From NCBI RefSeq assembly GCF_024171785.1, contig NZ_JAMTCK010000018.1, positions 124,001 through 188,000 of the forward strand: 64,000 nucleotides of DNA, in the 5' to 3' direction. Position numbers and translations under genes: made by a program. Under the pieces are notes generated by a model. That model made no database searches. It was not told the DNA's origin and saw only the letters and a program-made list of their open reading frames with translations. Position 1 is the stretch's first letter, and each line of letters begins with the position of its first letter. This document shows positions 53,980-62,181 of the stretch, one piece after another. The stretch is from Goodfellowiella coeruleoviolacea (GTDB taxonomy: Bacteria; Actinomycetota; Actinomycetes; Mycobacteriales; Pseudonocardiaceae).

Positions 53980-56539
53980 TGGCCAGTACCGCGCTCTCCA
54001 GCAGGTCCGGGATGGTGCCGGCGAAGTCCGGGAGCAGCCGCATGACCAGCGTCCACGCGTCCTGGTTGCCGGCCAGGTGCGCGCGCACCAGCTCGCCCAG
54101 TTCCGCGTGCACCGGATGGTCGGCCGGCACGATGGCCAGCACCGCCGCGGCCGGCTGTCCGAAGTGGACCAGGTCGGCCATGGTCATGCCGCCCCGCTCG
54201 ACCGCGACCAGCGGCCAGCTCATCCCGGGCGCCAGGCGCATCTCGGCCAGCACCTCGGCCGGGGGTGTGCCCGCCGCCAGCCGCGCCAGCGCCCGCCGCT
54301 GGTCCTCCGGGAAGAACGACTGCCTGGCGGCCGAGCGCAGTTCCTCCGGGCAGTCCTCGACCTCGGCGAGCAGCCGGAGCACCGAGCCGGGGAACGGTTT
54401 GCGGGCGTGGTCGGCGCACAGGTGGTCCCAGTCCCAGTCGAAGCCCTCGGCCCGCAGGCGGTGCAGCGAACTCAGGCCGCTGGCGCGCAGCCGGCGGGCG
54501 AGCCGCTCGGGCGACTCGGCGTCGGCCACGGCGGCGCGCAGCCGCTGGAGCGCGTCAGCGCGGTCGGGCTCGGCCAGCAGTGCGCTCACCTGGCGCCGCA
54601 CCGTGGCGTTGTACTTCGCCGAGAACTTCCCTGCCTGGGCCGCCAGCTCCGCCTCGGCCGCGTCCGGACCGCCGCGTTCCCACAGGCCGAGCAGCATGCG
54701 CAGCTGGATGGTGCCGCTCACCCGCACCGAGGCGAAGACGTGCTTGATCAGCTCCGGGTCGCCGCAGCCGACCATCGGCCCCAGCCAACGCCACGCCCGG
54801 GTGGCCAGCAGCGCGGCGCGCAGCTCCGGGTCGACGGGCAGGCGACGGTCCCCCTCGGGGTCGGCGAACGGGCGGCCGGTGATCAGCCGGTCGCGCTGCT
54901 GCCTGGTCGCGTTGGCCTGGTAGATCAGGCCCGCGTTGACCGCCGGGTCGTCCAGCCGGGCCAGCGCGGTGACCGCGTCGGCCGGCAGGTTCGGGTGCCT
55001 GGCCAGCAGCTGGCGATCCCGGTGGCGGCCCGGCTCGGCCAACACCCAGGGCAGCCACTCCGCCCGCCAGGTGCCGCACACCAGCAGGTCGTACGCGGTG
55101 CCGTCGTCCACCTCGGCGAGCAGCGCCAACTGGGTGTCGGTGGCGGCCAGGTCGAGCAGGGTCAGGAAGGCGGCCCGGTCCTCCGACAGGGTCATCATCC
55201 GACCCCGCTTGGGTGCGCCACCCGCGCTGGGCCACGGCTCGGCTGCCGCCGCTGCCCCGGCCTGGTCGCCGCGCGTGCTCGCGGCCCGGGCGGCGACGCT
55301 GTCCAGCAGTTCGGCCACGCTGCCGGTGAACGTGGGCAGGTCGGCCCGGAGCAGCCGCCAGGCGGCCACGTCCGCCCCCAATCGCTCGGCCACCAGCCGG
55401 CCGAGTTCGGCCCGGAACTCCGCCCACCCGTCCCGTTCGGCCGGCCGTGCCTTCCGGTCCGCGCGCCGCTGCTGAGCCGTGGCGAGCACGGTCACGGCCG
55501 GGCGGGCGCGCCGCAGCAGGTCCACCCCGGAGAGCGTCTCCCCCAGGGCCCGCTCGACCACCACGGTCAGCACGTCCGACGACATGCGCTCCACCGGCAT
55601 GGTGGTGAGCAGGGACGACAGCACGGACGGCCGGACCAAGGCGAACAGCTCCCGGATCGGGGGATTCGGGTGGGCCGCGCACAGCGCCGCCGCCACCTCG
55701 TCCGGGCAGTCGTCCCGCACGGCCAGTTTCTCGATCACCCGGTGGTCGAACGGACGCTCCTGGTGGGCGGCCCCGACCGCGGACCAGTCCAGTCGGTCCA
55801 GCTGGGCGAGGACCGCGTCCGTTCGAATCGGCTTGGCACGCAGTTTCGCGACCGCGCCGGGCGTCCCCTCCGCGTCGGCCACTGCCGCCCGCAACGCGGC
55901 CACGCCATCCGGGCCGGCCACCGCACCCGCCCCGATCTCGGCGATGTCGGTCTCCAGCGCGCCGTGGATCGCCTCGTCGGCCAGTGCGTCGGCCAGTTCG
56001 GCCGCGCCGCCGTGCTCGTGCAGGGACAGCAGCGCCCGCAACCACTCATCCCGGTCCAGCTTCGCGCCCACCGTGACGAGCACGTGGCGCACCAGGTCGG
56101 GGAACGGAGCGACCACCGCGGCCCGCAACTCGACGAGGTTCTCCGAGCCCAGCAACCGCCGCACCAGACCGGTCTCCGCCCGCCAGCGCGGATCAGCGGG
56201 GTCGGCCTCGGCCAGCAGCGCCCGGTGCGCGCGCAGGCTCCAGGTCCGATTCCGGAACTCGCTGTGCCCGTACAGCACGGCGGCCACCCTCGGGTTTCCG
56301 GCCGCGGCCAGCCGAGGGAAGAATTCGGGCAGCGGGCCCCTGTCCAGGCAGCGTTTCGCCAGCACTTCGGGCCACTGGCCGCCGACGGCCAGTGCGGTGT
56401 CGACCACCACGGGCGGGATGCTCGACGCGCTGGCCAACAGCGACCGCATCGCCTGCGGGTCCCGGTCGAACAGGGCCCGCACGTCGTCCGGCTGACCGAA
56501 TCCGAGCACCCGGAGGGCAACCGTGGGCAGCGCGCTCAT
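53963..56539 (-). CDS. 858-aa uncharacterised protein, last gene of the AAA/VWA operon
   Basis: Starts at the ATG at 56539, overlapping the AAA stop as ATGA. No signal peptide or membrane helix. The protein is a long series of leucine/alanine-rich helices resembling HEAT/ARM-like repeats. Residues about 340-858 are clearly paralogous to most of the 547-aa protein that opens the operon: shared blocks include FRAELGRLVAERLGADVAAWR (375-395), LARLDDPAVNAGLIYQ (526-541), WRWLGPMVGCGDPEL (583-597), QLRMLLGLWER (612-622), EGFDWDWDHL and the ending PDFAGTIPDLLE. The N-terminal 330 residues are unique to this copy. I do not recognise the family; it may be a scaffold or substrate-recognition partner of the ATPase. 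Confidence 0.88.
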   Translation of the reverse strand: MSALPTVALRVLGFGQPDDVRALFDRDPQAMRSLLASASSIPPVVVDTALAVGGQWPEVLAKRCLDRGPLPEFFPRLAAAGNPRVAAVLYGHSEFRNRTWSLRAHRALLAEADPADPRWRAETGLVRRLLGSENLVELRAAVVAPFPDLVRHVLVTVGAKLDRDEWLRALLSLHEHGGAAELADALADEAIHGALETDIAEIGAGAVAGPDGVAALRAAVADAEGTPGAVAKLRAKPIRTDAVLAQLDRLDWSAVGAAHQERPFDHRVIEKLAVRDDCPDEVAAALCAAHPNPPIRELFALVRPSVLSSLLTTMPVERMSSDVLTVVVERALGETLSGVDLLRRARPAVTVLATAQQRRADRKARPAERDGWAEFRAELGRLVAERLGADVAAWRLLRADLPTFTGSVAELLDSVAARAASTRGDQAGAAAAAEPWPSAGGAPKRGRMMTLSEDRAAFLTLLDLAATDTQLALLAEVDDGTAYDLLVCGTWRAEWLPWVLAEPGRHRDRQLLARHPNLPADAVTALARLDDPAVNAGLIYQANATRQQRDRLITGRPFADPEGDRRLPVDPELRAALLATRAWRWLGPMVGCGDPELIKHVFASVRVSGTIQLRMLLGLWERGGPDAAEAELAAQAGKFSAKYNATVRRQVSALLAEPDRADALQRLRAAVADAESPERLARRLRASGLSSLHRLRAEGFDWDWDHLCADHARKPFPGSVLRLLAEVEDCPEELRSAARQSFFPEDQRRALARLAAGTPPAEVLAEMRLAPGMSWPLVAVERGGMTMADLVHFGQPAAAVLAIVPADHPVHAELGELVRAHLAGNQDAWTLVMRLLPDFAGTIPDLLESAVLATRPAG

Positions 56540-58434
56540 CGGCCGGCCATCCGCTTCAGCGCGTCCACCCAGAACTTCTGCTTCTCGGGTGTCTGGCCGA
56601 CCAGGTAGGTGGCGCGCAGTTTCGGCGGCAGGTGGCGCAGCAGCCGGACCACCACGTCGGCGTGCCGCTCCAGCTGGGACACCTCGGCGTTGGCGAACAC
56701 CTGGTGCACGGCGTCGGTGTCGTCGGTGCCCTCGGTGGACACCTCCGAGGCGGTGGCCAGTCGCGCCTCCCACGAGTCGACCTCGCGCGCGATCTCGGCC
56801 AGGCCGATGACCCGGTGGTCGGCCAGCCGCGCCTCCAGTTTGGACAGTGGCACCGGCGCGTACTCACCGTCGCCGAGGTAGATCAGCCCCAGGTGCAGTG
56901 GCTGGTCGGCCAGGTGCAGCTTGATCAGCCGCTCCAGGGTGCGCTTGGTGATCCACTCCCGCGCCTCGTCGTCGATGTCGTTCTTCCACCACTCCAGCGC
57001 GGTCTCGGCGACCTCGCCGTAGCTGGCGATCAGCCACTCGTTGGCCGGGATGTCCTCCGGCCGCACCTCGTAGCTGACGGTGAACCGGCTGGCCTGGGCG
57101 ATGTTGTTGCTGGACACCAGCAGCTTGCGGCCCAGGTGGTAGGGCGGGTTCTGCAGCGCGACCTGGGCGCGCAGGTTGAAGATGGGCCGCCCGGCCAGCG
57201 ACCACTCCTGGGTGACCTCCATCAGCTTGGCGAAGGTGGCCTTGTCCTTGGGGCGGTTGTACTCGTCCCAGACCAGCACCTTGGGCTCGTCACCGAGCAG
57301 CGACCGGGTGAGCAGGGTGTCCAGCGTGCCGTCCGGGGTGGGCACCGGCACGCACAGGTCCTCGACGTTGGTGACCGGCAGCGAGAAGTACACCGGGTCG
57401 CGGCCGATCTCCTCGCGCACCACCTGCTTGGTGATCTCGGTCTTGCCGCAGCCGGGCGGCCCCTGCAGCAGCACGGCCCAGCGGTTTCGGATGGCCGCCC
57501 GCAGCACGCGGCGCACCGGATCGGCCACGGTGTCCGGGTTGGCGACGCCGAGGGCGGCGGCGATCCGGTCGAGGATCTCCTGGGTGCGGTCCCGGCCCGG
57601 CCTGCGGTCCGTGCCGGACTCGGTCAGGGCCAGCCGGACCCCGTTGACCAGCGGCAGCCCCCACGCCAGCGGGAAACCCTCCCGGGCGCAGTCCAGCACG
57701 TGCTCCAGGGTGCGCGGCGAGAGCCGGCCACGCAGTTCGGGTGAGAGCGAGGCCCACAGCCGGAACACCTCGCGCAGGTTCCACTCCGGATACCGCTGCG
57801 CCAGCGTGTGCCGCCAGGCCGTGTCGTTGGCGTTGACCCGCAACGTCACCATCCGGTCGAGCACGGCGAGGTCGGTGCGGCGGGCACTGGTCTCGGCCAG
57901 CGACTCGTTGTCCGCGAGGAACACCCCCACGCAGCCCAGCTCGCGCAGGTCGTGCTCGCCCAGCGTCCAGTCGCAGGCGATCTGCATCAGCTGGGCCTGG
58001 ATGGTGTCGCCGGCCTGCAGCGAGTCGTCGATCAGCAGCACGAACGGCCGCCCGGGTGAGAGCTGGCGCATGATCAGCTGGGCGAGCGCCAGCTCACCGC
58101 TGGAGTCCTCCCGCACCGGCGCGTTGACCAGCAGGTCGTCCGGGGTCAGGTTGGCCGCCGGCACCAGGACGACCTCGGTGCCGGGAAACCGCTCCGGGAT
58201 GAAGGACAGGAACGTGGAGGTCTTGCCGATGCCGTGCTCGCCGAAGACCTGACCGGTCTGCCCCATGGTGATCATGGCCTCGATGAACCGCTCCAGCCGG
58301 CTGGCGCCGCCAGCCCCGGCCGGCCGGGTGGCGTAGGTGGCGTTGGGCTGCCAGGCGCGTGCCCGCCCGGGGCCGGCCGGCGCGTCGGCAGCGCCCTGGC
58401 TGGCCGGGTCGTCGATCGTCGCTGTCGTCGTCAT
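56536..58434 (-). CDS. double AAA+ (MoxR-like) ATPase
   Basis: 632 aa from the ATG at 58434; the frame stays open to a TTG at 58482 and a GTG lies between, so the start is uncertain by 16 codons. Two P-loop modules: the first has GEHGIGKTS (about 65-73) with FVLLIDD (131-137) as Walker B; the second has GPPGCGKTE (325-333) with VLVWDEYNRP (386-395) and SSNNIAQASRF as sensor region, like MoxR. The C-terminal 130 residues are helical. It likely powers remodelling of a target with the metallopeptidase/VWA protein encoded just before. The gene overlaps the next one by 4 bases. Confidence 0.9.
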   Translation of the reverse strand: MTTTATIDDPASQGAADAPAGPGRARAWQPNATYATRPAGAGGASRLERFIEAMITMGQTGQVFGEHGIGKTSTFLSFIPERFPGTEVVLVPAANLTPDDLLVNAPVREDSSGELALAQLIMRQLSPGRPFVLLIDDSLQAGDTIQAQLMQIACDWTLGEHDLRELGCVGVFLADNESLAETSARRTDLAVLDRMVTLRVNANDTAWRHTLAQRYPEWNLREVFRLWASLSPELRGRLSPRTLEHVLDCAREGFPLAWGLPLVNGVRLALTESGTDRRPGRDRTQEILDRIAAALGVANPDTVADPVRRVLRAAIRNRWAVLLQGPPGCGKTEITKQVVREEIGRDPVYFSLPVTNVEDLCVPVPTPDGTLDTLLTRSLLGDEPKVLVWDEYNRPKDKATFAKLMEVTQEWSLAGRPIFNLRAQVALQNPPYHLGRKLLVSSNNIAQASRFTVSYEVRPEDIPANEWLIASYGEVAETALEWWKNDIDDEAREWITKRTLERLIKLHLADQPLHLGLIYLGDGEYAPVPLSKLEARLADHRVIGLAEIAREVDSWEARLATASEVSTEGTDDTDAVHQVFANAEVSQLERHADVVVRLLRHLPPKLRATYLVGQTPEKQKFWVDALKRMAGR

Positions 58435-58494
58435 GCCGCTCACGCTGTGCCGCTTCTCCTCGTCGTCCTGCTCCGCCGCCAACTCGTGCTGGGG

Positions 58495-60015
58495 CTACCG
58501 CTCGCCGGTGTGCACCCGGTGACAGGCCATGGGCGGGTGGTGCCGGTCGGGCCAGTCGTCGCCGCCGTCGGTGATCAGCCAGATCCACCGGTCCGGGTCG
58601 GCCGGGGTGACCTCGGCGGCGTAGCCGTCGGTCACCATGATCACGGCGTCCGGGCGCTCCTCGAAGCGCCGCCCGTTGACCGGCAGCCGGCCCTCGGCGT
58701 AGTCCACCACGTTCTGGAAGTTCGTGCCGCCGCCACCGTGCACCCGCTCGCCCGGCACGAACGGCATCACCACGCCGTCGAAGCTCACCCAGTGGCTCTC
58801 CACGCCGTCGGTCTGGCCGACCAGGCTGGTCAGCCACTCCACCACGGCATCGGGCATGGACCCGGAGGTGTCCAGCGCGATGAGCACGACCTTGGTCCGC
58901 TCCTGGCCGCGCCGGGACAGCATCGGGTCGTGGCCCAGCGCCAGCAGCACCGCGCCCTGCTTCTTCGGGTAGACCAGGCGGGTGCCGTCGCGCAGCTTGC
59001 TGGCCAGGGTGTCGGCCAGCCAGCGCTTCCACCACTCCACCCGCCGGGTCTTCGGTGTCTCGCCGCGCAGCGCGCCCACCCCGAGGGAACCCCACAGCCG
59101 GCTGATCCGCTCACCGCCGCCCTCGGACCGGTCGAGCAGGTCGAGCATCTCCCCGCGCGCCACGCCGTTGCCCCGGTGGGCGGCACGCACGGCCTCGGCC
59201 ATGGTGGCCTCGACGACCAGCGCCACGGTCTCCGGGTCCGCCGGCACCCCGCCCCCGCGCTCGGCCCCGTCCGCGGCCACCAGGTGGACGCAGGCGTCGG
59301 CCGGCGCCACCAGCGGTGTGCTCATCCGCTTGAGTTCGTGGTAGACACCGAGATCGGTGGCGACGAAGTCCGCATAGGACAGTGGGGTCAGCTGCTGCTG
59401 GGCCAGGTCGGCCCGGTACCGGCGGTACACCGCGCGGGGATCCACGCCCACCGGCTCGGGCTTGCCGCCCGGACCGGCCACCCTGGTCGGCAGGTCCTTG
59501 CGCCCCAGCCGGGTCAGCACGACGTGGTTGATGCTCACCTCGGCGGCCAGGTCGAAGACCGGGTCGGCGCGCAACTCCTCGTCGATGTAGAGGTGCCGGT
59601 GCACCAGGTGCCGCACCTCGTGGAACAGCACGAACTTCACGCCGGCGAGTCCGATCTGGACGAAGAACTCCGGGTTGTAGAGCAGCAGGCAGCTCCCGTC
59701 ACCGGCGGCGACCACGGCCGCGGTGGCCACCGCGGTGGTCGGGATCTGGTGGTGGCACTTGGCGTACAGCCAGGACACCACCACGCTGTCGCGCACCCCG
59801 AAGTCCAGTAGGGCCGCGTCCTTCAACTGGCGGGCCTGCTCGACCACGGCGGGATCGTCGGGCTGGCAGGCCAGCAGCGCCTGCCGGTCGGTGAGATCGA
59901 CGGCCGGCCGCGCCGCCACGTGCCGGCCGCCACCCGCCACCCTGGCCGAGGCCCGCCGCCGGGGCCGCCGCCCGGGGCTGTCGCCCGCTGGTTCCTTCCG
60001 CTGCCGAGTGGTCAT
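58495..60015 (-). CDS. DUF2201-like putative metallopeptidase with VWA domain
   Basis: 506 aa; the ATG at 60015 overlaps the upstream stop as ATGA. A basic N-terminal tail (about 1-40) precedes a metallopeptidase-like domain: FVLFHEVRHLVHRH gives HExxH at about 132-136, and AAEVSINH (157-164) a plausible third ligand. The C-terminal VWA domain starts TKVVLIALDTSGSM with the MIDAS DxSxS (382-386), GGGGTNFQNV and MVTDGYA. This is the DUF2201 architecture, known to accompany MoxR ATPases. It is probably the protease or adaptor arm of the system. Intact metal-site residues argue for activity. Confidence 0.9.
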   Translation of the reverse strand: MTTRQRKEPAGDSPGRRPRRRASARVAGGGRHVAARPAVDLTDRQALLACQPDDPAVVEQARQLKDAALLDFGVRDSVVVSWLYAKCHHQIPTTAVATAAVVAAGDGSCLLLYNPEFFVQIGLAGVKFVLFHEVRHLVHRHLYIDEELRADPVFDLAAEVSINHVVLTRLGRKDLPTRVAGPGGKPEPVGVDPRAVYRRYRADLAQQQLTPLSYADFVATDLGVYHELKRMSTPLVAPADACVHLVAADGAERGGGVPADPETVALVVEATMAEAVRAAHRGNGVARGEMLDLLDRSEGGGERISRLWGSLGVGALRGETPKTRRVEWWKRWLADTLASKLRDGTRLVYPKKQGAVLLALGHDPMLSRRGQERTKVVLIALDTSGSMPDAVVEWLTSLVGQTDGVESHWVSFDGVVMPFVPGERVHGGGGTNFQNVVDYAEGRLPVNGRRFEERPDAVIMVTDGYAAEVTPADPDRWIWLITDGGDDWPDRHHPPMACHRVHTGER

Positions 60016-61655
60016 GACATGGCCACCGACGCGGTTTCCAGCAGCTCCGGCACGGTGCCGGCGAAGTCGGGGCCCATCCGCGTCAGCAGCAGCCATGCCT
60101 CCGGGTTGCCGGTCAGGTGCTTGCGCACCAGCTCGTCCAGCTCCGCCCGGGCACCCGGGTGGTCCAGTGCGGCCTGCAGCACGTACCTGGCCGGGTGGCC
60201 CAGGCGCACCAGTTCGGCCGCGCCCTCAGCGGCGAGTGCCCGCAGCCGCTCGCGGATGGTGAACGGAAACGAGTAGTGCAGTGCGCCCTCCAGCGCGGCG
60301 CGCAACCGCTCGTCCTCGGCCTGCGCGCGGATCTGGTCCGGGCAGCCGTCGAGTCCGGCCAACTCGATCAGGTCGGCTCCGGTGAACGGGGTGCGGCGGT
60401 GCGCCGTGAGCAGCACGTCCCAGTCGAGGTCGAACCCCTCGGCCAGGGTCCGCTCGATGTCCCGGCTGCTGACCCGGTAGCGCCGCACGAACCGCCGCGC
60501 CGACTCGGCCTCGTCCACCACCGCGCGGAACTTCGCCAGCGCGGCATCGGCGTCCGGCTCGGCCAGCAGCCCGGTGACCAGCTCGCGCACCTTGTCCTGG
60601 AACCAGTCGGGCACCCACTGGTCCAGCCGCTCGACCAGCGCGTCGCGACCGTTGCGCTCCCACACCCCGAGCACCAGCCGCAGCTGGAGGTTGCGGGGGT
60701 TGAGCCGCACCGAGCGGAAGAAAAGCTCCACCAGCTCCGGGTCGCCGCAGCCGACCACCGGCAGCAGCCACCGCCAGTTCACTGGCGTCAACAGCGCGGC
60801 GCGCAGTTCGTCGTCGAGGGGCAGCCGCCCGGTGGCCGCCCCGCCGAAGGGCACGCCGACCAGCAGCTTGTTGCGCTGGTCGCGGGAGAGGCCGCGCTGG
60901 TAGAGCAGGCCGGCGTTGACCGAGGGATCGTCCAGTTCGGCCAGGGCGGCGATGGCGGGTGCGGGCAGCTCCCAGTTGCGGGCCAACAGCACCCGGTCCC
61001 GGCGCTGTCCGGTCAACGCCCAGTCCAGCCACTCGGGCCGGTAGTGCCCCTCGGCCAACAGGTCGTGCGCGCTCTGATCGTCCACATGCGACAGTAGTGC
61101 GCGCTGCACCTCGGCCGGCGCGGCGTCGAGCAGGGTCAGCAACGCGGCCCGGGAGCCCTTCAGCCCCGTCCGCGCGGTGACCGCCGGCAACCCGGCCGCC
61201 TCGGGCCACTCCGGACCGCCGCCCTCGCCCTTGCCGGCGCGCCGCACGGCCTCGTCGACGAGTTCGGCCACGCTGCCCCGGAACCGGGGCATCCGCTGGC
61301 GCAGCACCCGCCACACCGCCATGTCCGCGCCGACCTTCTCGGCCAGCAGCTCGCCCAGCCGGGCGCGGAACACCTGCCACTCCGCCCGTTCCCGCCCACT
61401 GGCCGCCCGGCGCTGGTGCGCCAGTTCCAGCACCGCCCTGGCCGTGCCGACCCGGTGCAGCAGGTCGTCCGCGACGACCGTCCGCCCCAGCCCCCAGCAC
61501 AGTGTGGACAGTCCTTTCCGGTCACCGACGAGCAGCCGCCGGCCGTCCCGCCGGATGTCGACCCGGATCGGGTCGAGCAGGCTGGGCGCACGCTCCAGCA
61601 ACGCCTCGACATCGGCCCGCTCGGCGAACTCCAGCAGCATCCGCAGCCATGGCAT
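60012..61655 (-). CDS. 547-aa uncharacterised protein, first gene of the AAA/VWA operon
   Basis: Starts at the ATG at 61655, preceded by GGAGAGGATGGCGGGGGC. No signal or membrane segment, mostly helical. From about residue 65 it follows the C-terminal 520 residues of the 858-aa protein almost block by block: FRARLGELLAEKVGADMAVWRVLRQRMPRFRGSVAEL, LAELDDPSVNAGLLYQRG, WRWLLPVVGCGDPEL, QLRLVLGVWERNGRDAL, EGFDLDWDVLL, LTGNPEAWLLLTRMGPDFAGTVPELLETA. It is thus a shorter paralogue bracketing the ATPase and VWA genes. Family and function unknown; a fixed dimer or alternate adaptor pair is an attractive guess. Confidence 0.88.
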   Translation of the reverse strand: MPWLRMLLEFAERADVEALLERAPSLLDPIRVDIRRDGRRLLVGDRKGLSTLCWGLGRTVVADDLLHRVGTARAVLELAHQRRAASGRERAEWQVFRARLGELLAEKVGADMAVWRVLRQRMPRFRGSVAELVDEAVRRAGKGEGGGPEWPEAAGLPAVTARTGLKGSRAALLTLLDAAPAEVQRALLSHVDDQSAHDLLAEGHYRPEWLDWALTGQRRDRVLLARNWELPAPAIAALAELDDPSVNAGLLYQRGLSRDQRNKLLVGVPFGGAATGRLPLDDELRAALLTPVNWRWLLPVVGCGDPELVELFFRSVRLNPRNLQLRLVLGVWERNGRDALVERLDQWVPDWFQDKVRELVTGLLAEPDADAALAKFRAVVDEAESARRFVRRYRVSSRDIERTLAEGFDLDWDVLLTAHRRTPFTGADLIELAGLDGCPDQIRAQAEDERLRAALEGALHYSFPFTIRERLRALAAEGAAELVRLGHPARYVLQAALDHPGARAELDELVRKHLTGNPEAWLLLTRMGPDFAGTVPELLETASVAMS

Positions 61656-61791
61656 GCCCCCGCCATCCTCTCCTCGTCGCTCGCCGGGATCGGCTTTCCT
61701 GATCGCGTCGCAGGATGTCACGGGGCACCGACAATCGAGCGGCCCTGGGTTAGCCTCGGCGCGACGTCGGTGGCCGAGGTGGAGGTCGAGG

Positions 61792-62181
61792 ATGCGGAGC
61801 GGGGAGTTGGCGCGGGCCGCGGGTACCACGGTTCGCGCACTGCGCTACTACGAGCAACAGGGCCTGCTGCACGCGCGCCGGTCGGCCAACGGCTACCGGG
61901 ACTACGACGAGCGGGCCGTGACGCTGGTGCGCAACATCCGCCGGCTGCTCGCGGTCGGTTTCACCGCGCAGAGCGTCCGGGCGTTCACGCCCTGCCTGAC
62001 CGAGGACGTCACCGCTGAGGGGCTCTGCCCCGACGCGTCCCGTGCCATCGCCGGCCGGCTCGCCGCGCTGGACCAGCAGATCGCCGACCTCACCGACACC
62101 CGGGAGCGGCTGGCCGCCGAGTGGCGTCAGCTGGCCGGCGGCTCCACCCAGGACAAGGCGGCCGAGGCGGCTGGCCGGTGA
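61792..62181 (+). CDS. MerR-family transcriptional regulator
   Basis: 129 aa from the ATG at 61792 with GGAGGTCGAGG immediately upstream. SGELARAAGTTVRALRYYEQQGLLHARRSANGYRDYDERAVTLVRNIRRLLAVGFTAQSVRAF is a complete MerR winged helix, followed by a coiled coil (ASRAIAGRLAALDQQIADLTDTRERL). Two cysteines (TPCL, LCPD) lie between, but no metal-binding ending is present. Divergent from the AAA/VWA operon (136 bases) and translationally coupled to the LRR gene, so it may control both. It is also the only MerR protein in the window that could bind the palindrome at 52970. Confidence 0.93.
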   Translation: MRSGELARAAGTTVRALRYYEQQGLLHARRSANGYRDYDERAVTLVRNIRRLLAVGFTAQSVRAFTPCLTEDVTAEGLCPDASRAIAGRLAALDQQIADLTDTRERLAAEWRQLAGGSTQDKAAEAAGR

